A stretch of DNA of 64,000 nt, taken from Bacillota bacterium. GTDB lineage: Bacteria; Bacillota; Bacilli; Alicyclobacillales; SLC66. How positions within the stretch are numbered: position 1 is the stretch's first letter; each line of letters starts with the position of its first letter. Both the position numbers and the translations under genes were made by a program. This document shows positions 1 to 8,096 of this stretch, piece by piece. The DNA lies in contig JAKADA010000001.1 in NCBI GenBank assembly GCA_021820975.1, forward strand, positions 1-64,000. Reading direction: 5' to 3'. The notes below the pieces were generated by a model that was given only the letters and a program-made list of their open reading frames with translations, searched no databases and was not told the DNA's origin.

Positions 1-348
1 GTATTCTTTTAAGGTTCGGATTTGAAACGATGCGACTCGTCCTCTGTCGCGGTTTACAAGCAATCTACTATGCGTGATAATTTGCGCACAAAATACCGTT
101 TCTACCACCCGAAGGTTGACGAGATCGACCTCTCGATGCAGCAGTTCTGCCGCTTCTTGCGCGATCAGATACTGCTCGTAAGGAGGATGCGTCATGTCGG
201 AGAGAAACGCCAAGTCGATGTCACTATCTACTCTCAGTTTGCCACGGACAGCGGATCCAAAAAAGTAAACCGCAAAGGGATTCATGCGTGCGTCTAGGAG
301 TTCCACAACACGCCCAAGGTCTAATGTGTCATTCGTATTCTCGAACAG
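1..348 (-). CDS. MNT-type nucleotidyltransferase (MntA-like), partial at left edge
   Basis: The minus strand reads open from about 348 to base 1 without a stop, so the 3' end is outside the window. The translation contains FGSAVRG followed by DSDIDLAF, which is the GSxxxG and DxD metal/nucleotide-binding core of minimal nucleotidyltransferases. Proteins of this family usually act as antitoxins that adenylylate a HEPN RNase partner (MNT/HEPN systems); a partner would have to lie beyond the left edge. The first ATG (285-283) falls only nine residues before the GS motif. A good ribosome site (AGGTGAG, 360-354) stands before a CTG at 348-346, and that start restores the roughly 30-residue lead usual in the family. 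The start codon is therefore uncertain: CTG at 348, GTG at 306 or ATG at 285. Confidence 0.75.
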   Translation of the reverse strand, partial: MFENTNDTLDLGRVVELLDARMNPFAVYFFGSAVRGKLRVDSDIDLAFLSDMTHPPYEQYLIAQEAAELLHREVDLVNLRVVETVFCAQIITHSRLLVNRDRGRVASFQIRTLKEY

Positions 349-452
349 TAAATCTCACCTTCTCAGCAGTTCGCCATTTATATCCACCATACACACTCCG
401 GCAAAATTTCACACTATCAAAACTTACATCACCGTATAAGAACCGTTATGGC

Positions 453-668
453 ATGTTCTTGTCAGCGTATGAATTCAATGATGAGGTTGAAGTGGATGAG
501 AACGGAAAGTTAGTGGGTTCTGTTGAGGAGATCAATTTCATTGTTGCTGACGGAGATTCTCTCGATGAGTTTCGTATGAATTTGGCTAAACAGTTGGTTG
601 AATATGCACGAGATTACATGTCAGAGTATACCCGTTATTTTAACGCACCCAACACGATTGGCAAATAA
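453..668 (+). CDS. Short acidic hypothetical protein, possible truncated antitoxin
   Basis: An open frame of 71 codons from ATG 453 encodes a small acidic protein (NDEVEVDENGKLVGSVEEIN, then a helical AKQLVEYARDYMSEYTRYFNAPN segment). From memory, the pattern of a short strand region, an acidic helix and a YxxAPN-like end resembles small HicB/Phd-like antitoxins of thermophilic Bacillota. If so, the C-terminus is cut off by the TAA at 666-668, because homologues continue past this point. The frame is also open upstream to 288 but without convincing coding character. No clear ribosome binding site precedes 453. It lies divergent from the MNT gene. The function is not established and it may be a non-expressed remnant. 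Confidence 0.35.
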   Translation: MFLSAYEFNDEVEVDENGKLVGSVEEINFIVADGDSLDEFRMNLAKQLVEYARDYMSEYTRYFNAPNTIGK

Positions 669-722
669 CCGGGAGATCTCGGGATCCAATCAACTCTGGG
701 GAATGGACATCAAGTATGGATG

Positions 723-749
723 GACCCCATATAAACTTGATATGGGGTC
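723..749. terminator. Perfect 10-bp stem-loop
   Basis: GACCCCATAT and ATATGGGGTC form a perfect 10-bp stem with a 7-base loop. It lies between the possible antitoxin remnant (plus) and a small minus-strand gene, so it is placed to act as a shared terminator. The U-run is weak on both strands (TAGTTT on plus). Confidence 0.4.
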
Positions 750-778
750 TAGTTTACGCTTACAAGCAACCTTTCGAT

Positions 779-1003
779 CTAGACAAATAATGTAACTTGT
801 AAGGCATGCGGATTGGCCCAAAGATTTGTAACGGGAATCTCATGGCCTTGCTCCTCGGTAAATTCGACAAAGAGTTCCTTTTTTGAAAATGCAGAATGAA
901 TGTGCAAAACTTCCTCCTGTGTAAGTCCATTAAGCTCAATACTTTTTCCCATACCAGGTAGTGAGATAGGGTTTAGCAACTTTTTCGCGATCGTGATGAC
1001 CAT
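779..1003 (-). CDS. Small hypothetical protein, 74 aa
   Basis: The start is the ATG at 1003-1001, preceded on the minus strand by AAAGGATG at suitable spacing; an upstream in-frame ATG (1048) has no ribosome site. The 74-residue product begins MVITIAKKLLNPISLPG and is otherwise mixed acidic/hydrophobic, with no signal peptide, membrane helix or motif I recognise. It stands alone between the left-edge toxin-antitoxin-like genes and the divergently transcribed ABC exporter remnant. It may belong to the same accessory segment. The ribosome site and reasonable composition support a real gene; no function is proposed. Confidence 0.5.
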   Translation of the reverse strand: MVITIAKKLLNPISLPGMGKSIELNGLTQEEVLHIHSAFSKKELFVEFTEEQGHEIPVTNLWANPHALQVTLFV

Positions 1004-1101
1004 GACGTCGCATCCTTTCACTGTGTCTTTTGGTATAGTACCATGCAATCAAGCATCGCGGCGTATAAGGAACTTTAGGCAGGCTATCTCCAAAGAAAGG
1101 A

Positions 1102-1131
1102 TTGCATATTGCCTAAGTTTCCTTCTATAGT
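1102..1131 (+). promoter_or_regulatory. Probable sigma-A promoter of the ABC exporter remnant
   Basis: TTGCAT (1102-1107) and TATAGT (1126-1131) are separated by 18 bases and sit about 50 bases before the first codon of the ATPase remnant. Fit to the housekeeping consensus is moderate. Confidence 0.45.
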
Positions 1132-1181
1132 AAGAGTGATCCATAGATTGAATGTTTCCATTTCACTATAGATGGGATGAA

Positions 1182-1833
1182 ATGATGATTTCATTACGGG
1201 GTATTCGTAAAACATTCTTAGATGGACGCAAAGAGTTGCATGTCTTGGAAGAGATCAACCTATCTATTGAAAAAGGCGAGTTTACTAGCATTATCGGTCC
1301 TTCGCGATCAGGTAAATCGACGTTGTTAAACGTGCTTGGCCTTTTGGACAAGCCAACAAGCGGTGAGTATCTGTTTGCTGGTGAGTCGGTGGTGCGCATA
1401 TCGGCAGGACGACTGGCGATATGCGCAATCGGCGCATCGGTTTTGTGTTTCAATCGTTTTGCTCATGCCACGGATGAGTGTGCTTGAAAATACCGAATTA
1501 CCCTTACTGTATTCGCGCTTATCACATCATGAACGAAAGAAGCGCTGTGAGGCAGCTTTAGAAGGTGTCGGCATGAAAGAGAAAAGTCGGCAGCGCGCGG
1601 TGAATTTGTCTAGCGGAGAAAAGCAACGTGTGGCCAGTGCCCGCGCTTTGGTTAATGATCCGGATCTCATCTTAGCAGATGAACCGACCGGTAATCTGGA
1701 TGAGACGACAAAAATGGGTATCCTGCAAATTTTTTCTGATCTTAAAGTTCAGGGGCGTACGATTGTGATGGTTACGCATGACCTTGATGCGGCGCGTATC
1801 GCTGACGCAAACCTAGGAGGAAGTACCTCATGA
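1182..1833 (+). pseudogene. MacB/LolD-type ABC exporter ATPase, frameshifted
   Basis: The start ATG at 1182 follows a weak GATGGGA site. The protein is clearly an ABC ATPase of the MacB/LolD exporter class, but it is split over three reading frames. Frame one covers the Walker A region to about 1415. A second frame from about 1421 gives MRNRRIGFVFQSF (Q-loop region). A third from about 1460 gives LMPRMSVLENTELPL through the signature and Walker B ([12 protein letters not shown]) to the H-loop (VTHD). Each shift is explained by one missing base, a G near 1417 and a T in the T-run near 1458. The Walker A reads GPSRSGKST instead of GPSGSGKST and the signature LSSGEKQ instead of LSGGQQQ, so key residues have also drifted. 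The C-terminus is short. The reading is a decayed gene, not programmed frameshifting. Confidence 0.85.
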
Positions 1834-3014
1834 GACTCCTGCGCAGTATCACGTTAGCTATTCATAGTATGTGGGATTACAAAGGACGTACGACGCTAGC
1901 TCTTTTAGGGATGCTCGTTAGTACGTTGTTGTTAGCTTTTTTGCTTGCGGTGCTGCACAATTTTCAGACAAGTGTGGATGGTCAGGTGTCAGGTCTTGGC
2001 ATGCGACAAATCGTTGCGATGCCTGGTCGAATTTTGAATCGTAAAGTGGGTCAATTTGATTTGAGCACGCTGATGTCGGTGACGACATTGACAAGCACGC
2101 TCAAGGCGCAAGATGCGACAAACGTCAAGAAAGATGTGCCAGGTGTCGCTGCCGCCGTCCCGCAAACGGAAGTCATCTCAAGTGCGTATTATGGCAAGGC
2201 ATCGACAGAAATTTTGTATACGGGGACTACAGTGAGGTTTGATAAGGTATTTCGTTTGAAACTTGCTGAGGGCAGATGGCTCAATCGCGCGGATATGAAT
2301 ACAGAAGCTCCTTCGATTGTTCTTGGTGCACAAACGAAACAAGCGCTTTTTGGCAAGTCCAACGCGATCGGTAAGACGGTCGTGATTAAGAAGGAATTGA
2401 TCGGCTTCAATTTTGATTAACGTGCGTATACTGAGTATCCACTTTTATTACATACCACTTCGGTCAAATATGCCTCGATGATCTTTTTCTCCGTCCGTCC
2501 CAATGCTTCGATGAGCCAGGTGGCAAGTCAAATCGATAGTGTTATGTCGCGTGATCACGGTACGAAAGATTATATGCTCGTACAGGCCAATGAATCGTTG
2601 CATTTGGTCGATATTTTAATGAAACTCATTACGGCTGTCACCGTCGGTGTGGTGGGTGTTTCCTTTTTAGTGAGCGGCATTGGGATCATGAATGTCATGC
2701 TTTTGGTGGTTAACGAACGTACGCGAGAGATCGGTTTGCGTATTGCGGTAGGTGCGAAGTCGTATTAAATCCTTCTGCAATTTCTTGCGGAAACATTGAT
2801 CATCTGTCTGCTTGGTTCTGGGGTAGGACTTGTACTGAGCGACGTTATGCTTAAGCTTTTGGGACACTACTATGCTGCGATTTCGACGCAAATGCCCTTG
2901 TATGTGGTGGAGGTAAGTTTTCTCTTCTCGGTTGTCATTGGGCTTATCTTTGGCTGATCGCCGGCGATCAAAGCTGTGCGTGTGCAACCGGTTGATGCTT
3001 TGCGATACGAATAA
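1830..3014 (+). pseudogene. MacB/FtsX-type exporter permease with three in-frame stops
   Basis: A single frame beginning with ATG 1830 (AGGAGG at 1817-1822) encodes an N-terminal membrane helix, a large extracytoplasmic MacB_PCD-like domain, and the three C-terminal helices of an FtsX-type permease, ending with VQPVDALRYE at 3014. The frame is interrupted by TAA 2418-2420, TAA 2766-2768 and TGA 2955-2957. Each fits one transition from CAA, CAA and TGG (or CGA). The typical [17 protein letters not shown] motif near 2690-2745 confirms the family. It overlaps the ATPase stop by 4 bases, as in functional macB-type operons. Together with the two frameshifts in the ATPase this is strong evidence of a dead exporter. 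Confidence 0.87.
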
Positions 3015-3059
3015 ACGAAAAATCACTTGAACTCACGGCTTATACCATGGGGGATGTGT

Positions 3060-3746
3060 ATGTCGTATCGGGCAACGTGGCGTGCGACAACCGTTGGAGG
3101 CGTTACTGTAGCGATCGTGGCAGGGTGTGTGGTTGTCGTGTTGGTGGCGATGCATCCATGGGCCCATCTTTTGCCTAAGCAAGCAGCGATAGCTACGAAG
3201 ATTACTACAAGTGATGCGCGCAGGACGAGTAGCACAGGCCCACAAACAGGTACGAAAGCGCCATCGCCTGTAGCGGTTGGGACGAGCAGTCGTGTGGTCA
3301 AAGGTAACGGCATGACGAAAAAAGGTAGCGACGTGACGAAGGTTGGTCATGCCCATACAGTTGGCGAAAAGAACCCAGGTTCTTCGACGGGTGTGGATGC
3401 GACAACGGGTGCCAAATCGACACTACCGACAGAATCGCACATCGTCGGCCCCTACATAGCCCAACTTGCTGCTTTAAGGTCACAGTACATTGGATCGATG
3501 ACAGCTCTTTATGATCAAGCGCGTGCACAATATCATGCGGGTAAAGGGTCAAAGTCGTCTATTGAACGTGAATATTACCCGCAAATTACTTCGCTTGAAA
3601 ACAGTGCACAAGATCAGGTCAATAGCATCTTGTTTGCTTAACGAGCTAAACTTTTAGTCCATGGCTACGCTACGACGCCGGTTGACACGTTGCGTAGCGA
3701 ATATCAACAAGAAGTAGCGCAAGCGATGGCGAAGTTTCATGGGTAA
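3060..3746 (+). pseudogene. Membrane-anchored Thr/Ser/Lys-rich protein with an internal stop
   Basis: The likely start is ATG 3060 after GGGGGA; a TTG at 3027 has no ribosome site. The product has an N-terminal membrane helix (TVGGVTVAIVAGCVVVVLVAM), a low-complexity Thr/Ser/Gly/Lys linker and a helical C-terminal region. TAA at 3639-3641 ends it after 193 residues, but the same frame runs on for 34 sensible codons (VDTLRSEYQQEVAQAMAKFHG) to a stop at 3744-3746. One CAA-to-TAA change would explain this. It sits between the dead exporter and a transglutaminase gene, as if once part of one operon. I do not recognise the family. A functional truncated product cannot be excluded. Confidence 0.6.
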
Positions 3747-3772
3747 GATAGAGAAGAAGCGGGGGGCTTTTT

Positions 3773-4849
3773 GTGCGATGGAAAAGGTCTATGGCTTATC
3801 TCATGCTAGTGGGGTTACTTGGTCTCACTGCGTACATGGTTGAACCTTTGTCTGCTATGGCTTCAGAGCAGTCATCACGTGTTGAACAAACGCTCTTAGC
3901 ACATCTGGAAGCAAGGCAACCGAAATTTGCTTTGCTTATTCCTGAAAACAATCTGCAAAACATGAGTGCGAGCATCCACGCGATGCTAAAGGATCATACC
4001 TATTTGGCACTTGATATCAGCTCATGGCGCTATTCAGCTCTCTCTTTTGGTGCTTTTAGTGTGGTTACATTTACAGTTACGTATCGCGAGTCTAAAGCCG
4101 AGTATCAGGCTGTCTTGCAAGGTGTGCACTATGTATTACAACATGATATCTTGAAACCTGGAATGGATGCCTATGCGAAAGAAAAGGCCATTCACGATTA
4201 TGTTGTGCTTAATGTATCCTATGATCAATCTTTGACTCACTATACGGCGTACGATGCCTTGTATGATCGCACGGCGACATGTCAGGGTTTTGCGATGCTT
4301 ACCGACCGCCTTCTTCGCGCCGCTGGTTTCAAGGATATTATCCTAAGTGGGACAGCGGTCGATTCGCTAGGACGAGCGGCACACGCTTGGAATGAGGTGA
4401 AGGTGGATGGAAATTGGTATCAATTGGACACAACTTGGGATGATCCAATTCCCTTTGTGAAAGGACGTGTATTGTACGATTACTTTAATCTTACTAACGC
4501 GCAGATGGGACGAAATCATTTTTGGAATCATGCGGGTCTACCGATAGCCGATACGAATTATCTTGCACAGCTTCAGGCGTCACATAAAGCAAGTGACCAT
4601 GCACTTATTGTTCAGACGGGATTGTTTGCGCAAGAACCTCAGGATACGTTTACGAGTTTGGCCAAACTGCAAGTGGATTTGGCAGCGATATCGCCAAAGA
4701 GTCATCCAAAGTACCTCTTTCGATTCCCATTTAATGAAGTAAAAAAACTATCCGATTTGCACTTACCTTATGCAGCAAGTTTCAATTATCAACGCGATGC
4801 ACGCGATCCAACGTATGCGCTTGTTACGTTAACTGTCATGTCGTCTTGA
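3773..4849 (+). CDS. Secreted transglutaminase-like cysteine protein
   Basis: The GTG start at 3773 follows a GCGGGGGG purine run at good spacing. The 358-residue product has an N-terminal signal or anchor segment (AYLMLVGLLGLTAYMV) and a transglutaminase-like core. Catalytic candidates are Cys in TATCQGFA (about residue 166), His in AHAWNEV (about 205) and Asp in QLDTTWDDP (about 220), in the usual order. Such bacterial proteins usually have protease-like or peptide cross-linking roles outside the membrane; the substrate is unknown. The C-terminal third has no motif I recognise. Unlike its upstream neighbours the frame is intact, so it may still be expressed. It lies 26 bases after the interrupted membrane protein. 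Confidence 0.8.
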   Translation: MRWKRSMAYLMLVGLLGLTAYMVEPLSAMASEQSSRVEQTLLAHLEARQPKFALLIPENNLQNMSASIHAMLKDHTYLALDISSWRYSALSFGAFSVVTFTVTYRESKAEYQAVLQGVHYVLQHDILKPGMDAYAKEKAIHDYVVLNVSYDQSLTHYTAYDALYDRTATCQGFAMLTDRLLRAAGFKDIILSGTAVDSLGRAAHAWNEVKVDGNWYQLDTTWDDPIPFVKGRVLYDYFNLTNAQMGRNHFWNHAGLPIADTNYLAQLQASHKASDHALIVQTGLFAQEPQDTFTSLAKLQVDLAAISPKSHPKYLFRFPFNEVKKLSDLHLPYAASFNYQRDARDPTYALVTLTVMSS

Positions 4850-5130
4850 TTTTTGATACGCAACTAACTGTATTTTCAGAGTCGATGTTTAATTCAAATC
4901 AGGTTATGGATGGGAAAATAGTTCCCCTTGTCAACATGAAAGCCAGTAAAGGTACAGCTATTCTTCCCGTTCAGAATGCCATGGCGATTGCTCGCCATGG
5001 CACAACACTTGTTCCTAGTTTCCATTGCGAACGTCATACTGATCAGTGAGCATTACTTCCCGAATGCAACGGGTGTGGTGCTCTCGACCAATGGTAACCT
5101 GTTCGGAGGCTTTGTGGATGCGTTGTCCTT
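4850..5130. other. Gap with a perfect hairpin between convergent genes
   Basis: Short overlapping plus-strand frames (4846-5049 and 4976-5245) have no ribosome sites and no motif. They could be fragments of one frameshifted gene (KIVPLVNMKASKGTAILPV, then FPNATGVVLSTNGN), but I cannot assign one. A perfect 11-bp stem-loop, TGCCATGGCGA (4977-4987) and TCGCCATGGCA (4992-5002), lies in the middle. It has no U-run on either strand. Confidence 0.4.
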
Positions 5131-6249
5131 TTATTGCACGATGGTGACACAACTGGGACTTGCGACGGTGAGATGCGTTCCTGTTGCATGTAAAAGCCCA
5201 GTTGTTTTGTCAATCGCAAACACGACGACCGAATTGGAGTCTTGATTGGCTACAAATAACGACAAACCGTCCTTTGTGATGGCAAAGTGGCGCGGCGTGT
5301 GTCCTTCCGTCGAGATCCATTGGATGGCCCTTAAGGAACCACCTGTTTGCTCGATTGCAAAGACTACGAGGCTGTCATGACCGCGATTGGATGCGTAGAG
5401 AAATCGTGCATCCGGGGAAAATGCTAGGTGTGAGGCGGTATTTATTTCAACATGTGGCGTTTCAACAGTTGGCGACCAATCCTCGGGAAGTGTGGATACT
5501 GTTTGTGTAGGTTGCAGCGACCCATCGGCTGGTTCATAGTGAAAAGCTACGATTGTATTGTTCAGTTCGCAGATTGCGTAACCGATCTCGTTGTTATTTG
5601 GATGAAAGAGGAACAACCGTGGACCGGATCCTGGCGTAAAGTGGTAGGCGTGGATGCGTGTCAGTTGCGATTTTATCGTATCGAGTTGGTAGATCACCAT
5701 TTCGTCGGTGCCGAGATCTGTAACAAGGGCAAAACGGTTGTGTGCATCGAAAGTAATGGCATGGGGATGAGCCCTTTCTTGTCGATCTGATCGGGGGCCG
5801 AATCCTGTGTGAAATATTTCCTGGACTTTACTGGAAATATTCCCATCTTCATCGAGGGTGCACAAGGTGATGGATCCACCGAGGTAATTAGCCGATAGTA
5901 GATATCGCCCAGTCGCATCGACTGTAACAAAACACGGTGAAGCGTCGGTGATCGTTTGCGAGTGGCGATAGGTCAACGTGCCATGGGTTGGATCAAGTTC
6001 GTAGACGGCTAAGCTTCCACTGTCGTCAAGCTGTTCACTAGCAACATAGACTCGTGGCAAGGTGGGATGAAGGGTTATATACGATGGGTTGACGATCTGG
6101 CTGACGCTATGGATGACTTGCAAAGTCGAATCAAGGTGTTGCGATTCGCCTGCAGTAGGCGGGATATAACGTACGCTGTGGATGCTTGGCTCCGTCTCTT
6201 TAGCATACGATCCGATGAGTTGCAGGTAGCTTGTACAAAGTTGTGTCAA
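5131..6249 (-). CDS. Lactonase-family beta-propeller protein (6-phosphogluconolactonase-like)
   Basis: The 372-residue product matches the YkgB/Pgl lactonase family (seven-bladed propeller). It has repeated blades such as ITLHPTLPRVYVASE, FVTVDATGRYLLSANYLGG, PHAITFDAHNRFALVTDLG, LAFSPDARFLYASNRG and FAITKDGLSLFVANQ, and the characteristic segment GSGPRLFLFHPNN. Family members hydrolyse 6-phosphogluconolactone in the pentose phosphate route, but many paralogues have unproven substrates. The start is a TTG (6249-6247) preceded by GGAAGATA on the minus strand; no better start exists. It is convergent with the transglutaminase gene and divergent from manC, about 105 bases from that gene's start, so it is probably monocistronic. 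There is no signal peptide, so the product is cytoplasmic. Confidence 0.8.
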   Translation of the reverse strand: MTQLCTSYLQLIGSYAKETEPSIHSVRYIPPTAGESQHLDSTLQVIHSVSQIVNPSYITLHPTLPRVYVASEQLDDSGSLAVYELDPTHGTLTYRHSQTITDASPCFVTVDATGRYLLSANYLGGSITLCTLDEDGNISSKVQEIFHTGFGPRSDRQERAHPHAITFDAHNRFALVTDLGTDEMVIYQLDTIKSQLTRIHAYHFTPGSGPRLFLFHPNNNEIGYAICELNNTIVAFHYEPADGSLQPTQTVSTLPEDWSPTVETPHVEINTASHLAFSPDARFLYASNRGHDSLVVFAIEQTGGSLRAIQWISTEGHTPRHFAITKDGLSLFVANQDSNSVVVFAIDKTTGLLHATGTHLTVASPSCVTIVQ

Positions 6250-6354
6250 TGCAGTTATCTTCCTTTCCTTGATCGACAGACGCCGTCTATACTAGTATGC
6301 TATAACTATCTAGCAATACTTGTCGTATGGGGTCGAAATGCGGGGGATTTGTCG

Positions 6355-7731
6355 ATGAAATTGATCTTATTGTCGGGTGGATCTGGTAAACGGTTGTGGC
6401 CCATGTCCAATGATAGTCGTTCTAAGCAATTTTTGAAGGTCTTAACGGATGAAAATGGACGCTCCGTGTCGATGCTGCAACGCGTATGGCAGCAAATTGA
6501 TCGCGTGGGGCTTGCGGATAATGCTTACTTATGCGCATCCAAAGCGCAACATGAGATGATCCTAGCACAGCTAGGTCAAGTACCGGTGATTATCGAACCT
6601 GATCGCAGGGATACATTTCCGGCGATCGCTTTGAGTGTTACGTACTTACTTGATGAGATCGCTTGTGATGAGGATGAAGCGGTTGCTATTTTGCCCGTGG
6701 ATCATTATGTAGATGACGACTATTTTACCCGGATAGCGTCCTTAGATGCGATTTTGGACGAATCATCGGCTGACGTGGCTTTGCTTGGTGTGCGTCCGAC
6801 GGAAGCGACGAGCAAGTTTGGCTATATTGGGTTGCATCCCGATATACATGATGCAGATATGCGGTATCAGACGGTCGCTTCCTTTATCGAAAAACCGGAT
6901 GTGACGCGTGCTCGTGCATTACTTGAGCAAGGAGCACTTTGGAATTGTGGGGTATTTTGTTTTCGTTTAGGGTATCTGCGCTCCTTTTTGCAGCAGCATC
7001 GTTATCCGACGACATTTGCTGCCTTGATGGAAGGGTTTGGCGAGCTGCCAAAACGCAGCTTTGATTATGAGGTATTAGAACAAGCTACACGTTTAGTCGC
7101 CGTCCCTTATGAGGGAAGATGGCAGGATCTTGGCACATGGTCTGCCTTGATGCATGAGGTGGGACAAGACTTCGTCGGTATGGGAAATGCTGTGCATTGT
7201 GAAGGTACGCATGTGGTGAACGAACTCGGTATTCCTGTGATTGCGATGGGTTTAAAAGATACGGTCATCGTCGCGACACCGGACGGCATTTTGGTCTCCG
7301 ATCTTGAGCAAAGTGTAGCGATTAAAGATGTGGTCGTTGAGTTAGCTTCAAGACCCATGTATGAGGAACGCTTTTGGGGTAGTTATCGTGTGCTGGATTA
7401 TACGACACTTGAAGATGGCACGGAAGTCTTGACAAAAGCGATCACCATATTGCCGGATAAACATATCAGTTATCAAAAACATAGGTTGCGAACGGAAGTC
7501 TGGACGGTGATCGCAGGCACAGGGGAATTTGTGATCGATACGCGGTTAACGACATTGGCACCAGGCGATGTGGTACGCATCTTCCCTGATCAATGGCACG
7601 CGATAAAAGCCATTGATCAGATGCAAATCATCGAAGTGCAACGTGGACCTGAATTGATCGAAGAAGATATTATTCGGCGCTATGAGGCATGGGAGGATAT
7701 CTTGCACCATGTGATGAGTTTGAGTTTGTAA
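6355..7731 (+). CDS. manC: Mannose-1-phosphate guanylyltransferase with cupin-type isomerase domain
   Basis: The start ATG 6355 follows GGGGGA; the frame is open further upstream but antisense to the lactonase gene. The 458-residue product begins LILLSGGSGKRLWPMSN, the nucleotidyltransferase signature, with SKQFL just after and FIEKPD near residue 180. It should make GDP-mannose from mannose-1-phosphate and GTP for surface polysaccharide. The C-terminal 110 residues form the type II phosphomannose-isomerase cupin, but the metal motif reads QKHRLRTEVW where the family usually has QMHHHRAEHW, so two histidines are replaced and isomerase activity is doubtful. The monocistronic position near no other sugar gene is notable. 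The nucleotide-sugar dehydrogenase and glycosyltransferase lie about 19 kb downstream. Confidence 0.88.
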   Translation: MKLILLSGGSGKRLWPMSNDSRSKQFLKVLTDENGRSVSMLQRVWQQIDRVGLADNAYLCASKAQHEMILAQLGQVPVIIEPDRRDTFPAIALSVTYLLDEIACDEDEAVAILPVDHYVDDDYFTRIASLDAILDESSADVALLGVRPTEATSKFGYIGLHPDIHDADMRYQTVASFIEKPDVTRARALLEQGALWNCGVFCFRLGYLRSFLQQHRYPTTFAALMEGFGELPKRSFDYEVLEQATRLVAVPYEGRWQDLGTWSALMHEVGQDFVGMGNAVHCEGTHVVNELGIPVIAMGLKDTVIVATPDGILVSDLEQSVAIKDVVVELASRPMYEERFWGSYRVLDYTTLEDGTEVLTKAITILPDKHISYQKHRLRTEVWTVIAGTGEFVIDTRLTTLAPGDVVRIFPDQWHAIKAIDQMQIIEVQRGPELIEEDIIRRYEAWEDILHHVMSLSL

Positions 7732-7740
7732 TTTTATCCA

Positions 7741-7769
7741 TTGACTTAAACGTACAAAAGTTATACAGT
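7741..7769 (+). promoter_or_regulatory. Probable promoter of the riboswitch-opuC transcript
   Basis: TTGACT (7741-7746) and TACAGT (7764-7769) are 17 bases apart, just after the manC stop and just before the c-di-AMP riboswitch. TATACA at 7762-7767 is an alternative -10 with a shorter spacer. Confidence 0.45.
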
Positions 7770-7794
7770 TTTTAGTAGCCTTTCCCGTAATTCC

Positions 7795-7945
7795 ACACGG
7801 CAGTCGTGGGACGGGCCGAATTTCATGCCTTAGCATGAAAACGGGGGAACCATATTGTGGGGTGAATTCTTGCTTTGCGCCCGCAAAGTTTAGATAGGCT
7901 TAAAGGCCGAACCCGTCAGCTAACCTCGTAGGCGAATACTTGATG
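7795..7945 (+). ncRNA. Cyclic di-AMP riboswitch (ydaO-yuaA class)
   Basis: The leader contains the most conserved blocks of the ydaO-yuaA RNA in correct order: GGGCCGAA, a hairpin TTTCATGC/GCATGAAA, ACGGGGGAACCA (about 7841-7852), GGGGTGAATTC (about 7859-7869), then CCGAACCCGTCAGCTAACC and TCGTAGGCGAA (about 7907-7936). The closing GCC/GGC pairing brackets the core at about 7816 and 7932. This class binds cyclic di-AMP and normally turns off potassium and osmolyte transporters when the ligand is high. Here it sits directly before opuC. A preceding stem CCCGT/ACGGG (7784-7815) overlaps the 5' edge and could compete with the core or end the manC transcript. The expression platform is not clear: candidates are the region before GGTTTTT (about 7960) and TGATCA-TGA-TGATCA followed by CTCTTTTTG near 8005. 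Confidence 0.93.
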
Positions 7946-8096
7946 ATTGCCGCTTTGCTTGGTTTTTCACCTTAATTTTCCTAATTGATCATGATGATCA
8001 TGCTCTTTTTGTTACTCAAATTTGCTATGCTCATTTTTCGCAGCCTCTTTTTCACCCCGTGGCCCGCAGGGAAAGGTTCTAAAGGGGGAACACGAG

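Noticed and set aside
22-297. Plus-strand open frame of 91 codons at the left edge
   Set aside because: It is the antisense shadow of the MNT nucleotidyltransferase, whose motifs are read on the minus strand.
1182-1833. Programmed frameshifting in the ABC ATPase
   Set aside because: Two separate missing bases, altered Walker A and signature residues, and a stop-ridden partner permease fit decay; no slippery sequence with a downstream structure was evident.
2955-2957. In-frame TGA read as selenocysteine or tryptophan
   Set aside because: The same gene also has two TAA stops, and no other gene in the window uses TGA as sense; several end in TGA normally.
6067-6354. N-terminal extension of manC
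   Set aside because: It lies antisense to the lactonase gene, and a good ribosome site marks ATG 6355 directly before the nucleotidyltransferase motif.
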